Numbered from the stretch's first letter, positions 9,036-18,086 are shown. The stretch is 64,000 bases of DNA from Prevotella sp. (GCA_017548605.1 JAFYZT010000020.1:119347-183346); one strand, 5' to 3'. Notes: generated by a model not told the origin, from the letters alone. Translations and numbers: made by a program.

Positions 9036-10349
9036 ATGAAAACAGTAATCATGGCCGGCGGCAAGGGGACACGCATCGCTTCCATCAAAAACGATGTGCC
9101 CAAGCCAATGATTGAAATCTGTGGGAAACCCATCCTGGAATACCAGATAGACAACCTGCGCCAATGTGGTCTGACGGATATCACGCTGGTTATAGGTCAT
9201 CTGGGACATGTCATCAAAGATTATTTCGGTGATGGGCAGCGTTTCGGGGTGAACATCTCCTATTTCGAGGAAGACCATCCCCTTGGCACAGCTGGTGCAA
9301 TCTTCCAAATGCCAAAGCTGACAGACGACTTCCTGCTGCTCTGCGGCGACGTGATGCTGGACGTGGACTTTGAGAAGTTCATACGTTTCCACCATGAACA
9401 CCAAGCGTGGGCTTCACTGGTGGCACATCCCAACGGCCACCCCTTCGACAGTTCGCTGTTGGTGACGGAGATTCTTCCACCACAAGAAAAAGGCGGTTTA
9501 CCAATAGAAACACACCGCGTGCTGCGGTGGATGAACAAAGAGGACGAGCGGACATATTACCGCAACTGTGTGAATGCGGGCATTGAGATTATCTCGCCGA
9601 AACTATTGGATGAGGTGCGACAACATCATGTGCCGCGCCATCCAGAGACACCCGACAAGATTGACCTCGACCGTGATGTGCTGAAACCTTATATCTCCTC
9701 AGGAAAGATTTTCGCCTACCCCACCCCGGAATATATCAAGGACATGGGTACACCTGAACGGTTCCATGAAACCGAAAAAGACATCATTAATGGCAAACCG
9801 GCGGCACGAAACCTGCGGAACAGGCAGAAGGCAATCTTCCTCGACCGAGACGGAACTATCAACGTAAGCAAAGGGTTCTTGCTGAACGCCGAAGACTTTG
9901 AGTTGATAGAGGGTGTGGCGGAAGCCATACACCAGATTAACCTGTCGGAATATTTGGCCATTGTGGTGACAAACCAGCCGCAGATAGCACGGGGGGAATG
10001 TACGTTCGAAGAACTGCAACGAATCCACGAAAAGATGGAGACAGAACTTGGTCTTCATGGTGCTTTTGTGGATGCCATCTATTATTGTCCTCATCATACA
10101 GACAAGGGGTTTGAAGGTGAACGACCCGAATATAAGTGTGACTGCTTATGCCGGAAGCCGAAACCGGGGATGCTGTTGAAGGCAGCAGAAGACTTTAACA
10201 TCGACCTGACACAATCCTATATGATTGGCGACGGATGGCGTGATGTGGAGGCGGGACAAGCCGCAGGATGCAAAGATAGTATCTGCATTGAAGCTGACAA
10301 GCCCGAGGCTTTACTTCAAGCAATCAATCACTTACCAATCAATCAATAG
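9036..10349 (+). CDS. Fused D-glycero-D-manno-heptose 1-P guanylyltransferase / 1,7-bisphosphate phosphatase
   Basis: 437 residues formed by two enzymes. Residues 1-245 are a nucleotidyltransferase (MAGGKGTR, then KPMIEICGKPILEYQI and LLLCGDVMLDVDF), matching HddC. Residues ~262-437 are a HAD phosphatase (FLDRDGTINVSKGF, VVTNQPQIARGE, MIGDGWRDVEAGQAAG) with the GmhB zinc ligands in YYCPHH and CDCLCRKP. The phosphatase removes the 7-phosphate from heptose 1,7-bisphosphate, then the transferase makes GDP-heptose. The ATG at 9036 is preferred over the TTG at 9021. Fusion of steps three and four follows genes for steps one and two. Confidence 0.9.
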   Translation: MKTVIMAGGKGTRIASIKNDVPKPMIEICGKPILEYQIDNLRQCGLTDITLVIGHLGHVIKDYFGDGQRFGVNISYFEEDHPLGTAGAIFQMPKLTDDFLLLCGDVMLDVDFEKFIRFHHEHQAWASLVAHPNGHPFDSSLLVTEILPPQEKGGLPIETHRVLRWMNKEDERTYYRNCVNAGIEIISPKLLDEVRQHHVPRHPETPDKIDLDRDVLKPYISSGKIFAYPTPEYIKDMGTPERFHETEKDIINGKPAARNLRNRQKAIFLDRDGTINVSKGFLLNAEDFELIEGVAEAIHQINLSEYLAIVVTNQPQIARGECTFEELQRIHEKMETELGLHGAFVDAIYYCPHHTDKGFEGERPEYKCDCLCRKPKPGMLLKAAEDFNIDLTQSYMIGDGWRDVEAGQAAGCKDSICIEADKPEALLQAINHLPINQ

Positions 10350-10409
10350 TAGTTTGGTTCTGGCTTAACCACCTTATACTACTTAACAACATAACTTCTT
10401 CGAAAATTC

Positions 10410-11606
10410 ATGAAAGTTGTTTTTATAACGCCCGTAACACCTTACAAAGAAAATATGGGTGGGCCTTCCGGCCATCCGTACCACTTGATGGTGGAACGAC
10501 CTAAAGACATGGACATCACCGTCTACAGCTACAACCAGAACGGTCTGTCGGCGGAAACCATTGCCGAGGTGGAAAAGGAATTGAACGTGAAAATCCAGCT
10601 GTTGGCAAAGCCGAAATGGATGACATGTTTGTTCAAGCTGCATCTGTCGTTTCTCCGACTCTTCATGAAATACCCCATCAATTATTATCACCGACTATCC
10701 ACACAAACCATAGAGGAGATAAACAATATTCATCCTGATCTTGTCTGGGTTTACAGCCAGGAATATTCGGGTATTCTGAAACAACTGAAAGAGTACAACC
10801 GGCTACATACCGTTCCAGACTGCTACAGTCTGCATTTCTACCGCCGTTTGGCCTTACGGTCAACAATGGCGAGCAAGATGGAATATTGGAAAATACTTAC
10901 AAACTACCGTAAGCACTACCGCATGGAGCAGGAGTATGACTCCTCCAACAATATCGTTTATCACCTAGTGGGTGAAGCGGACAGGGGTTTCCTCCTGAAT
11001 ATCAACCCCAGCCTCAATGCGCATTTCATACGACATCCCCGCTATGAGATAGCAGAGCCACAAAAGACCATCACGTTCGGACAGCCAAAGATAAAACTGC
11101 TCATCGCCGGACGAAACGATTTCTACATGAAGGAGAAGGCGGACGAGATGGTGGATGCCTTGGCGAAAGCACAGCAGTTCACCCTTCGGGAGAATTACAT
11201 CCTTACGTTCTTGGGAAAGGGTTGGGAAGGACACATTAAAACGCTGAAAGATGCGGGCTACGAAGTGGAACACATCACATTCGCACCTGACTATGTGGAA
11301 GAGGTGCGCAAGCATGACATACAGATAACACCCATCGCCATTGGAACAGGAACGAAAGGGAAGGTGTTAGACGCCATCGTCAACGGACTTCTAGTTATCG
11401 GAACGAATTACGCTCTGGAGAACATTGCTGTGAAGGATGGCTTATCATGCTTGGAATATAACACCCAAAAGGAATTGCTAGCCATACTGTCTGACATTCC
11501 ACTCAACCGTGAACATTACGAACAGATGGCAGAGCAGGGTCGACAGGCAGCACTCAAGGAACATAACCGAGAAAAGGTGTCAGCTGAACTGTTCGGACTA
11601 ATCTAA
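10410..11606 (+). CDS. Glycosyltransferase, GT-B fold (GT4-like)
   Basis: 398 residues beginning with MKVVFITPVTPYKENMGGPSG, a classic GT-B N-terminal loop. The second domain contains IKLLIAGRNDFYMKEKADEM and a nucleotide-binding region around AIGTGTKGKVLDAIVNGLLVIGT, where a Gly/Lys-rich loop and a following Glu are expected for GT4 enzymes. Sugar donor and acceptor are unknown. A copy of the palindromic repeat begins directly after the stop codon at 11606. Confidence 0.82.
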   Translation: MKVVFITPVTPYKENMGGPSGHPYHLMVERPKDMDITVYSYNQNGLSAETIAEVEKELNVKIQLLAKPKWMTCLFKLHLSFLRLFMKYPINYYHRLSTQTIEEINNIHPDLVWVYSQEYSGILKQLKEYNRLHTVPDCYSLHFYRRLALRSTMASKMEYWKILTNYRKHYRMEQEYDSSNNIVYHLVGEADRGFLLNINPSLNAHFIRHPRYEIAEPQKTITFGQPKIKLLIAGRNDFYMKEKADEMVDALAKAQQFTLRENYILTFLGKGWEGHIKTLKDAGYEVEHITFAPDYVEEVRKHDIQITPIAIGTGTKGKVLDAIVNGLLVIGTNYALENIAVKDGLSCLEYNTQKELLAILSDIPLNREHYEQMAEQGRQAALKEHNREKVSAELFGLI

Positions 11607-11635
11607 CCCACCCATACCCTCCCATGGGAGGGTAT
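11607..11635 (+). repeat. Palindromic GC-rich intergenic repeat, copy 1
   Basis: Starts CCCACCC immediately after the stop codon of the preceding gene. Positions 11614-11635 form a perfect 22-bp palindrome with arm ATACCCTCCCA. Same family as the copies at 12316, 13018, 13975, 18087, 18176, 18988, 21987, 43741 and 60693. Confidence 0.85.
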
Positions 11636-11698
11636 ACTTCACTCCTCGCCTATAACAACCTATATCTTTTTAATCATTTACACTTTCACCTTTCAAAC

Positions 11699-12307
11699 TT
11701 GTATCGGCATTTCTTTAAACGTGTTATTGACTTCACGGTGGCACTGCTGGCTTTGATTTGCCTGTCGCCACTGTTATTGGTGGTGACCGTGTGGTTGCAC
11801 TTTGCCAACAAGGGGGCGGGGGCATTCTTCCTGCAACCGCGACCGGGCAAAAACGCCAAAATCTTCCGCGTGGTGAAGTTCAAGACAATGACGGATGAGC
11901 GTGACGAGAATGGGGAACTGTTGCCAGATGAGCAACGGCTGACAAAGGTGGGGCGGTTCGTACGTTCCACATCCATTGACGAGTTACCTCAGTTCTTCAA
12001 CGTACTGAAAGGCAACATGTCGCTCATTGGACCCAGGCCACTACTCGTGCAGTACCTCCCACTCTATTCAGAGCGTCAAGCACGACGGCATGAGGTGCGA
12101 CCGGGCATCTCTGGGTGGGCACAGTGCCATGGGCGCAATGCCATCTCGTGGACGGAGAAATTTGAATACGATGTGTGGTATGTGGACCATGTGTCGTTCA
12201 TGACGGACCTAAAGGTTGTCTGGCTCACCATCAAAGCTGTGCTCAAGCGCAGCGGCATCGCCCATGAAGGCTCCGCCACCATGGAACCCTTTAACGGAAA
12301 GAACTGA
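11699..12307 (+). CDS. Undecaprenyl-phosphate sugar phosphotransferase, PglC-like (bacterial sugar transferase)
   Basis: About 202 residues from a TTG at 11699. One N-terminal hydrophobic segment (VALLALICLSPLLLVVTVWL) is followed by the bacterial sugar-transferase core: RPGKNAKIFRVVKFKTM, STSIDELPQFFNVLKGNMS, LIGPRPLL and RPGISGWAQCHGRN. The enzyme transfers a phospho-sugar to undecaprenyl phosphate and starts repeat-unit assembly at the inner membrane. The in-frame ATG at 11624 lies in the middle of the palindromic repeat and would add a non-conserved tail, so the TTG before YRHFFKRVIDF is preferred. The following acetyltransferase gives a PglC/PglD-like pair. Confidence 0.88.
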   Translation: MYRHFFKRVIDFTVALLALICLSPLLLVVTVWLHFANKGAGAFFLQPRPGKNAKIFRVVKFKTMTDERDENGELLPDEQRLTKVGRFVRSTSIDELPQFFNVLKGNMSLIGPRPLLVQYLPLYSERQARRHEVRPGISGWAQCHGRNAISWTEKFEYDVWYVDHVSFMTDLKVVWLTIKAVLKRSGIAHEGSATMEPFNGKN

Positions 12308-12315
12308 AGACTAAT

Positions 12316-12345
12316 ACCCACCCCGACCCTCCCAAAGGGAAGGAG
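12316..12345 (+). repeat. Palindromic GC-rich intergenic repeat, copy 2
   Basis: ACCCACCCCGACCCTCCC-AAA-GGGAAGGAG eight bases after the stop codon of the sugar transferase; same orientation as transcription. Confidence 0.85.
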
Positions 12346-12384
12346 CATTTACTCATCACTCGTAATTAGTCACTCATTACTACC

Positions 12385-12430
12385 TACACCATTTTACCTT
12401 TTTACCCTTTTACTTTTTTACCTTTAAACC
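12385..12430 (+). repeat. Reiterated tttttacc spacer before the acetyltransferase
   Basis: Four degenerate units of ttttaccttt/tttttaccc run up to the ATG at 12431. A near identical array precedes the glycosyltransferase at 13111 (13073-13110). These are the reverse complement of the ggtaaaa arrays at 18.93 and 42.71 kb. Confidence 0.6.
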
Positions 12431-13015
12431 ATGTATCTATACGGAGCAAGTGGTCACGCGAAGGTGATTATCGATATTCTCAAGGCCAACGGGTTGGATG
12501 TAGAATGTCTGTTCGATGACAATAAAGCTATTAACTCATTGTCGGGAAAAATCATCAGACATGATTATCAGGGCGAAGGACCTGTCATTTTCAGCATCGG
12601 TAGCAACAAGGTACGCAAGATGCTCGACGAGAAGTGGCAGGCAGACTATGCCACGGCAATACACCCCTCAGCCATCATCTCACCCACAGCCACCATCGGC
12701 AAAGGAACAGTGGTGATGCAGGGAGCCATCATCCAAACAGAGGTGAACATAGGGCGGCACAGCATTATCAATACGGGGGCTACCATTGACCATGAATGTC
12801 GTATAGGCGACTACGTGCATATCTCGCCGAACGCCACCGTCTGCGGTGACTCACAGGTGGGCGAAGGAACATGGATTGGCGCAGGGAGCACCGTTATCCA
12901 GTGTGTGAAAATCGGGAAATGGTGTGTTGTAGGTGCCGGCTCTGTAGTAATCCACGACCTGCCCGATGGTGTTCTCGCCGTAGGCAACCCCGCCAGAATA
13001 GTTAGAAAGTTATAA
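12431..13015 (+). CDS. Sugar O-/N-acetyltransferase, NeuD/PglD family
   Basis: 194 residues. The N-terminal third is the small Rossmann-like domain of NeuD/PglD proteins (YLYGASGHAKVIIDIL, then CLFDDNKAINSL). The rest is a left-handed beta-helix of hexapeptide repeats (for example PTATIGKGTVVMQGAII, IGRHSIINTGATIDHECRIG, VVGAGSVVIHDL). The predicted reaction is acetyl transfer from acetyl-CoA to an amino or hydroxyl sugar. Position right after the PglC-like transferase suggests a di-N-acetylated starting sugar, but the aminotransferase partner (PglE) is not in the window. Confidence 0.88.
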   Translation: MYLYGASGHAKVIIDILKANGLDVECLFDDNKAINSLSGKIIRHDYQGEGPVIFSIGSNKVRKMLDEKWQADYATAIHPSAIISPTATIGKGTVVMQGAIIQTEVNIGRHSIINTGATIDHECRIGDYVHISPNATVCGDSQVGEGTWIGAGSTVIQCVKIGKWCVVGAGSVVIHDLPDGVLAVGNPARIVRKL

Positions 13016-13017
13016 AT

Positions 13018-13050
13018 ACCCACCCCGACCCTCCCAAAGGGAGGGAGTAC
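13018..13050 (+). repeat. Palindromic GC-rich intergenic repeat, copy 3
   Basis: The most regular copy: ACCCACCCCGA then CCCTCCC-AAA-GGGAGGG, two bases past the stop codon of the acetyltransferase. The 7-bp inverted arms could form a strong hairpin in RNA. Confidence 0.88.
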
Positions 13051-13110
13051 TTTACTCCTCACCCTTACAACCATTACCTTTTTACTCTTTTACTTTTTTA
13101 CCCTTCAGCA

Positions 13111-13971
13111 ATGTTGATTACCGTCTTTACACCGACATATAACCGGGGGCATCTGCTACCCACACTCTATGAGAGTATCTGTAGACAGACATTCAAAGAC
13201 TTTGAATGGATTGTGGTGGATGACGGTAGTACGGACAATACGCAGCAGGTGATGGAGGGATTCATGGAAGATGAGCATCCATTCTCCATCCGTTACATCA
13301 AGACGCCCAATGGGGGCAAACATCGTGCTGTGAACCGTGGTGTAAAAGAGGCGAAAGGAGAATTGTTTTTCATCGCAGATAGCGATGACCAACTGACAAA
13401 CGATGCATTGCAGGTAGTGGCAGAAACATACGAAGGGGTACGTGACAATACAATCATAGGTGGTGTCTGCGGACTTGACTGTCAGAAAGACGGAACCATC
13501 ATTGGGTCGGGACTTACACAAGACTATTTAGATTGCAATTCTTTGGACATACGTTTTAAATACCATGTGACGGGTGATTTGAAAGAAGTTTTCCTAACTC
13601 GAGTTTTAAAGGAGATTCCCATGCCAGAGATTGAGGGGGAGCGTTTCTCACCAGAGGCATTGACATGGAACCGCATTGCAGCAAAATACCAATTGCGTTT
13701 TATCAACCGACCCATTTACATAGCAGAATACCAGCCCGATGGTCTCACTTCGAGCATTGTGCGTATACGTATGCAGAGTCCTGTGGCCTCTATGCTATGT
13801 TATCAGGAAATGACTACCTACCCCATTCCACCCAAGGAGAAAATAAAGGCGGCCATCAACTACTGGCGTTTCCGACTATGTGCGAAGAAAGACAGCGAGA
13901 AACCCAAATTGCGTTGGTATTGGAATGTTTTCATGCCATTGGGATGGTTGATGCACAAGAGGGATAAGTAA
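13111..13971 (+). CDS. Glycosyltransferase family 2
   Basis: 286 residues. LITVFTPTYNRGHLLPTLYESI starts the GT-A fold, WIVVDDGSTDNT (residues ~35-46) binds the nucleotide and FFIADSDDQL (~88-97) binds the metal. PEALTWNRIA in the second half is typical of capsule GT2 enzymes. Starts at an ATG preceded by a pyrimidine-rich array rather than a Shine-Dalgarno site. Confidence 0.9.
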   Translation: MLITVFTPTYNRGHLLPTLYESICRQTFKDFEWIVVDDGSTDNTQQVMEGFMEDEHPFSIRYIKTPNGGKHRAVNRGVKEAKGELFFIADSDDQLTNDALQVVAETYEGVRDNTIIGGVCGLDCQKDGTIIGSGLTQDYLDCNSLDIRFKYHVTGDLKEVFLTRVLKEIPMPEIEGERFSPEALTWNRIAAKYQLRFINRPIYIAEYQPDGLTSSIVRIRMQSPVASMLCYQEMTTYPIPPKEKIKAAINYWRFRLCAKKDSEKPKLRWYWNVFMPLGWLMHKRDK

Positions 13972-13974
13972 GGG

Positions 13975-13998
13975 TCCACCCCCCTCAGAAGGAAGGGA
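13975..13998 (+). repeat. Palindromic GC-rich intergenic repeat, degenerate copy 4
   Basis: gtccaccccccctc-type sequence with a short aaggaaggg arm directly after the stop codon at 13971. Less symmetric than other copies but same position and orientation. Confidence 0.55.
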
Positions 13999-14027
13999 AT
14001 CAAAATACCGAATACAAACAAATCAAC

Positions 14028-15074
14028 ATGAAATTATTACATATAGCTAATACTGACCATTTTTCGGGAGGAGAAAATGTCATCTGCCAGATTATTGCCA
14101 TGTTCAGAAATGACGAGAATGTGGAAATGGCATACGTCAGCCCTGACGGACAGATACGTGAAGCATTGAAGGAAAGAGGTATTCGTTTTATCCCCATCAA
14201 ACACATGGATAAAAACGAGTTAAAAGCTGTGTTTGAGAAAGAGAAACCGGATGTGATACACGCTCATGACATGAAAGCCAGCATGACCACGGCACTGGCG
14301 TGTGGCAAGACAAGGCTGGTTCTCCACCTGCATAACAATGAATATGCCAACCGGAAAATCAGCAAAAAATCTGTAGGTTTCTTGTTACCAGCATACAAAG
14401 CAAGCCATATCTTCTATGTGTCGAATAGTGCATACGAAGGATATCGTTTCCATAAATGGTTCAGAAAGAAAAGTTCGGTCTTGTACAATGTTATCAATTT
14501 GGACGAATTGCAAGCGAAAGTGAACAACGATGCCTCAACATATGATTATGACGTGATTTACTTAGGCAGACTGACTTATCAAAAAGATCCTGGCAGATTG
14601 TTAAGTGTCATAAAAATGGCTGTCAAGGACAACCCATCACTGAAGGTGGCTGTTGTGGGAACGGGAGAATTGGACAAGGAAGTGGAAGAGACGTGGAAAG
14701 AACTCGGTCTTCAAAAGTATGTCGATCTCTTGGGATTCCAGTCAAATCCGCTAAAGATTCTGAAAGATGCCAAACTGATGCTTATGACTTCACGCTGGGA
14801 AGGTACGCCAATGTGTGCCCTTGAATCCATGGCATTGGGAACACCCATCGTGACCACACCGACAGACGGGTTGGTTGACCTGATTGACGATGGCGTGACA
14901 GGGTTCCTGAGCAATGACGACGATGAGTTGGCCAAGAAAATCAATCTGGTGGCAAATGACTCTGCACTCAGAGCCAAGCTGTCGGCCAACTGCATAACCA
15001 AGTCGCAGAAAGTTAACGACATAAAGGTATATAAAGAAGCTTTGAGAAAAGCATATTTTGGTGAATCAGAGTAA
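14028..15074 (+). CDS. Glycosyltransferase family 4
   Basis: 348 residues of GT-B fold. N-terminal MKLLHIANTDHFSGGENVICQI; the C-terminal domain has VIYLGRLTYQKDP, KVAVVGTGELDKEVE, VDLLGFQSNPLKIL and the donor-binding MTSRWEGTPMCALESMALGTPIV with its E-x7-E pattern. A retaining enzyme is expected from the family. It overlaps the next GT4 gene by one base (TAATG), implying coupled translation. Confidence 0.9.
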   Translation: MKLLHIANTDHFSGGENVICQIIAMFRNDENVEMAYVSPDGQIREALKERGIRFIPIKHMDKNELKAVFEKEKPDVIHAHDMKASMTTALACGKTRLVLHLHNNEYANRKISKKSVGFLLPAYKASHIFYVSNSAYEGYRFHKWFRKKSSVLYNVINLDELQAKVNNDASTYDYDVIYLGRLTYQKDPGRLLSVIKMAVKDNPSLKVAVVGTGELDKEVEETWKELGLQKYVDLLGFQSNPLKILKDAKLMLMTSRWEGTPMCALESMALGTPIVTTPTDGLVDLIDDGVTGFLSNDDDELAKKINLVANDSALRAKLSANCITKSQKVNDIKVYKEALRKAYFGESE

Positions 15075-16240
15075 TGAAACGAGTTCTCGAAATCATCACA
15101 CTCGCAGGGTCGGCTGAAGCTTTCATCGGCGATCAGTTTTCCTTTTTCCAAGAAAAAGGGGACTATGAGATGCATCTCATATGCTCCGAAGGTGACAATC
15201 TGGAAACTTTCGCAAAAAAACAGGGTATTAAATACCACGCTGTTGAAATCAGTCGCCAACTGGCACCAGTAAAAGACCTGAAAGCGGTGTTCAAGATTGC
15301 CCGATATATCAGGAAGAACAAAATTGACATCATCGTAGCCCATTATTTTCCGAAAGCATCGTTAATCACAACTTGCGCCAGCCTTATCAGTGGAAGGAGG
15401 ACAAAGGTGATGGTGGCTCACGGGGTACTCCATGACACGATGAGCGGTCTTGTCAGGAAACTGGTCATCTGGGAACAGAAATTTGACGTGGCCTTCGCCA
15501 AAAAAGTGGTGTGCGTGAGTCCGTCTGTGGCCAAACGCAGGTTGGAAGACAAAATCGACAAGCCGGAGAAACAGGTGGTACTTGGCAAAGGGTCGTGCAA
15601 CGGCGTGGATGCTTTGGAGAAATTCAATCCGGAAAAAGTATCGGTAGAAGAAATTGCCACCCTGAAAGAAAAATATGGTATTAGCAAAGACGATTTCATC
15701 ATCGGCTTTAGCGGACGGTTGGTACGCGACAAGGGTGTGGTGGAATTGAGCCAGGCTTTCCGCATTCTGAAAGAGAAACATCCTGATAAATCCATCAAAC
15801 TGTTTATCATCGGTGAGCCGGAGAAACGTGATGCCGTTCCACAGGAGGTATTGGACACACTGCTCGACAACCCCGAGGTGGTATTTACCGGAAGGATACC
15901 TTATTCCGATATCCAAAAGTATTACTTACTGATGGATGTGCTTGTCCTGCCATCCTATCGTGAGGGTTTCCCCACGGTGGTGCTTGAAGCCTGTGCTATG
16001 GGCATCCCCGTCATCGTTTCCAAATCGACGGGATGTATCGACTCTATCAAGGAAAACGTGACTGGTGTCTATACCGACATTGAACCACAAGCCATCGCCC
16101 ATAATATTGAGAAATTCTTCGACAGAGACTTCACACGAAATATGGGTCGTGAAGCGCGAGAATATATCGTTGAAAACTATGACCAACGTATTGTCCGCGA
16201 ATACATGCTACAAGTGCTTGACTCAATAGAAATAAAATAA
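15074..16240 (+). CDS. Glycosyltransferase family 4
   Basis: 388 residues. N-terminal domain MKRVLEIITLAGSAEAF; C-terminal domain IIGFSGRLVRDKGVVELSQA, KLFIIGEPEKRDAVPQE, VVFTGRIPYSDIQKYY and PSYREGFPTVVLEACAMGIP with the E-x7-E motif. It shares the stop/start base with both neighbours (15074 and 16240), so GT4-GT4-GNAT form a translationally linked trio. Confidence 0.9.
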   Translation: MKRVLEIITLAGSAEAFIGDQFSFFQEKGDYEMHLICSEGDNLETFAKKQGIKYHAVEISRQLAPVKDLKAVFKIARYIRKNKIDIIVAHYFPKASLITTCASLISGRRTKVMVAHGVLHDTMSGLVRKLVIWEQKFDVAFAKKVVCVSPSVAKRRLEDKIDKPEKQVVLGKGSCNGVDALEKFNPEKVSVEEIATLKEKYGISKDDFIIGFSGRLVRDKGVVELSQAFRILKEKHPDKSIKLFIIGEPEKRDAVPQEVLDTLLDNPEVVFTGRIPYSDIQKYYLLMDVLVLPSYREGFPTVVLEACAMGIPVIVSKSTGCIDSIKENVTGVYTDIEPQAIAHNIEKFFDRDFTRNMGREAREYIVENYDQRIVREYMLQVLDSIEIK

Positions 16241-17064
16241 TGGAGTACAAGAAGCTGGATTTTAAGAACGACGATGAACTTGATTTGTTAGTCGAACTAC
16301 AGAAGGCGGTGTATCCAGAGCGAGCTGATGCTTTTGATAAGAGTCTGTTTCGTTTTTGGTATGTGGACAACCCTTGTGGTGGAGTTATCTCATTCAATGC
16401 CATCGACAACGGCAAGATTGTGGCCCACCAGTCGTTCGTACCCGAATTGATGGAGGTGGATGGGCGCGTGGTAAGATGTGCCCGTTCAATGGCTGTCGTC
16501 ACTCACCCCGACTACCAAGGAAAAGGTCTTTTCTCCACATTGACCAATATGGCGGTGGAGGAAGCCCGACAACAGGGCTATGAGTTTCTGTATGCCATCA
16601 CCAACGGCAATAGTTTCCCAAGGTTTGTCAAACATTGCGGTTTTTCTTCCATTACCCGCCTGACCGTGAAAATCGGCGTGGGGACAAAGGTGGAGGAAGC
16701 CGGGAACAAAACCTACAAACGCCATTGGACACCAGAAATTCTAAAGTGGCGTCTGTCGAAGTGCGATTATTTCCGAAAGGGCAACCATATCCTCGGGAAT
16801 TATGGTCTTGGAGTAAAGACCCTGATGGGCACTTTGAACGAAAGCCTCCTAAATGCTATGCAACTCAAGGAGAAAAAACACACTTTTGGGCCAAAGCTTT
16901 ACGTGGGATTAGGGGCAAAATTGCCATGGTCGCTTATGAATGTGCCCAGATTCGTTAAGCACTCGCCTTTCCACCTGATATTCCAAGACTTGACGGGAGG
17001 AAAACTCCCTGCCATGACTGAAGATAATGTGTTCTATCAGTTGATAGATTATGATGTGGCTTAG
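16240..17064 (+). CDS. GNAT-family N-acetyltransferase
   Basis: 274 residues. The GNAT acetyl-CoA site is clear at residues ~80-110: ARSMAVVTHPDYQGKGLFS followed by TLTNMAVEEARQQGYEFLY, with the Q/R-x-x-G-x-G/A-type loop as YQGKGLF. Downstream FPRFVKHCGF is also usual in the family. The C-terminal half is longer than in minimal GNATs and may hold an acceptor-specific domain. In this locus it probably acetylates an amino sugar, but a protein or antibiotic target cannot be excluded. Starts at the last base of the preceding gene. Confidence 0.83.
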   Translation: MEYKKLDFKNDDELDLLVELQKAVYPERADAFDKSLFRFWYVDNPCGGVISFNAIDNGKIVAHQSFVPELMEVDGRVVRCARSMAVVTHPDYQGKGLFSTLTNMAVEEARQQGYEFLYAITNGNSFPRFVKHCGFSSITRLTVKIGVGTKVEEAGNKTYKRHWTPEILKWRLSKCDYFRKGNHILGNYGLGVKTLMGTLNESLLNAMQLKEKKHTFGPKLYVGLGAKLPWSLMNVPRFVKHSPFHLIFQDLTGGKLPAMTEDNVFYQLIDYDVA

Positions 17065-17077
17065 TTAATTCTAAAAG

Positions 17078-17956
17078 ATGAAAATCATATCTTTTGACAT
17101 CGAAGAGTGGTATATCTCAAAAGTGACTCATGGTGAGTCGAAGGAGATATTCCAGAAATATGACGAAATGTTGGAGAACATTTTAATCGCTTTGGATGAG
17201 AATGGATGCAAAGCCACATTCTTCTGCGTGGGAAAGATGGCTGAAGAATTCCCAGAGGTCATCAAAAAAATAGCCGCCAAAGGACATGAGATAGGATGCC
17301 ACTCCAACACTCACACCTGGCTGAACAAGATGACCGAAAAAGAATGTAGGGAAGATACACGAACAGCCATTGACAGTTTGGAACAATGCATCGGACGAAA
17401 GGTTAAGAGTTACAGGGCACCAGCCTTTTCCATAGGAGAAAACAACACATGGGCTTTCGAAGTGTTGGCAGAGTGTGGAATAGAACGAGACTCATCGGTG
17501 TATCCCGCGACAAGAGATTTCGGTGGATTTCCCGACTTCGGAGCAAAAGGACCTGCCATCGTCAAACGTAATGGCGTGGAGATAAAGGAATTTCCTATAG
17601 CGATGACATCATTGCTTGGAAGGGACATGGCATATTCTGGAGGAGGTTATTTCCGTTTCTTCCCTCTTTGGTTCATCCGTCAACAGATGAGAAAAACGGA
17701 TTATTCGATATGCTATCTGCATATCGAGGATTTATTGGTTGAACAGAACAAGCCGATGAGCCGTGAGGAATACGAGGAATACTTTAAGGAACCGGGAACT
17801 TTCCTTGCACGGCATAAACGGCACATCAAGGCTAATCTGGGTAAAAAGGGTGCCTGGCCAAAATTACGGAAATTGTTGACTTCGAAGGATTATGTCAACC
17901 TCGAACAAGCCGATAATATCGTTGATTGGGAAAAGGTGCCCATGATTAATTTCTGA
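17078..17956 (+). CDS. NodB-homology polysaccharide deacetylase (XrtA-associated subtype)
   Basis: 292 residues. NodB motifs are present in the order expected for the subtype found beside XrtA/exosortase loci: ISFDIEEWY (residues 3-11, metal-binding acidic pair), IGCHSNTHTW (~72-81, His ligands), SYRAPAFSIG (~109-118). The C-terminal region FRFFPLWFIRQQ and CYLHIEDL fits the DUF3473-like extension. It removes acetyl groups from N-acetylated sugars of a glycan. No exosortase or PEP-CTERM gene is visible here. It is the last gene of the plus-strand set, followed by a strong terminator. Confidence 0.86.
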   Translation: MKIISFDIEEWYISKVTHGESKEIFQKYDEMLENILIALDENGCKATFFCVGKMAEEFPEVIKKIAAKGHEIGCHSNTHTWLNKMTEKECREDTRTAIDSLEQCIGRKVKSYRAPAFSIGENNTWAFEVLAECGIERDSSVYPATRDFGGFPDFGAKGPAIVKRNGVEIKEFPIAMTSLLGRDMAYSGGGYFRFFPLWFIRQQMRKTDYSICYLHIEDLLVEQNKPMSREEYEEYFKEPGTFLARHKRHIKANLGKKGAWPKLRKLLTSKDYVNLEQADNIVDWEKVPMINF

Positions 17957-18046
17957 TATCAATCTAATCTCCAAGAACTTATTGCCGGAATATGAGACAC
18001 TCCATGCCACCTCTGGGTAGTATACTGGATACAGGAACTAACACAC

Positions 18047-18082
18047 AAATCGCCCGAACAACCTTGATTGTTCGGGCGATTT
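18047..18082 (+). terminator. Intrinsic terminator between the convergent polysaccharide operons
   Basis: Perfect inverted repeat: arms AAATCGCCCGAACA (18047-18060) and TGTTCGGGCGATTT (18069-18082), eight-base loop. The A/T ends give a short U-tract in either direction, so it may stop transcription of both operons. Confidence 0.85.
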
Positions 18083-18086
18083 GGTT

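Noticed and set aside
11624-11698. ATG at 11624 as start of the sugar transferase
   Set aside because: It lies in the centre of the palindromic repeat and adds 25 non-family residues; the TTG at 11699 fits the conserved start YRHFFKRVIDF.
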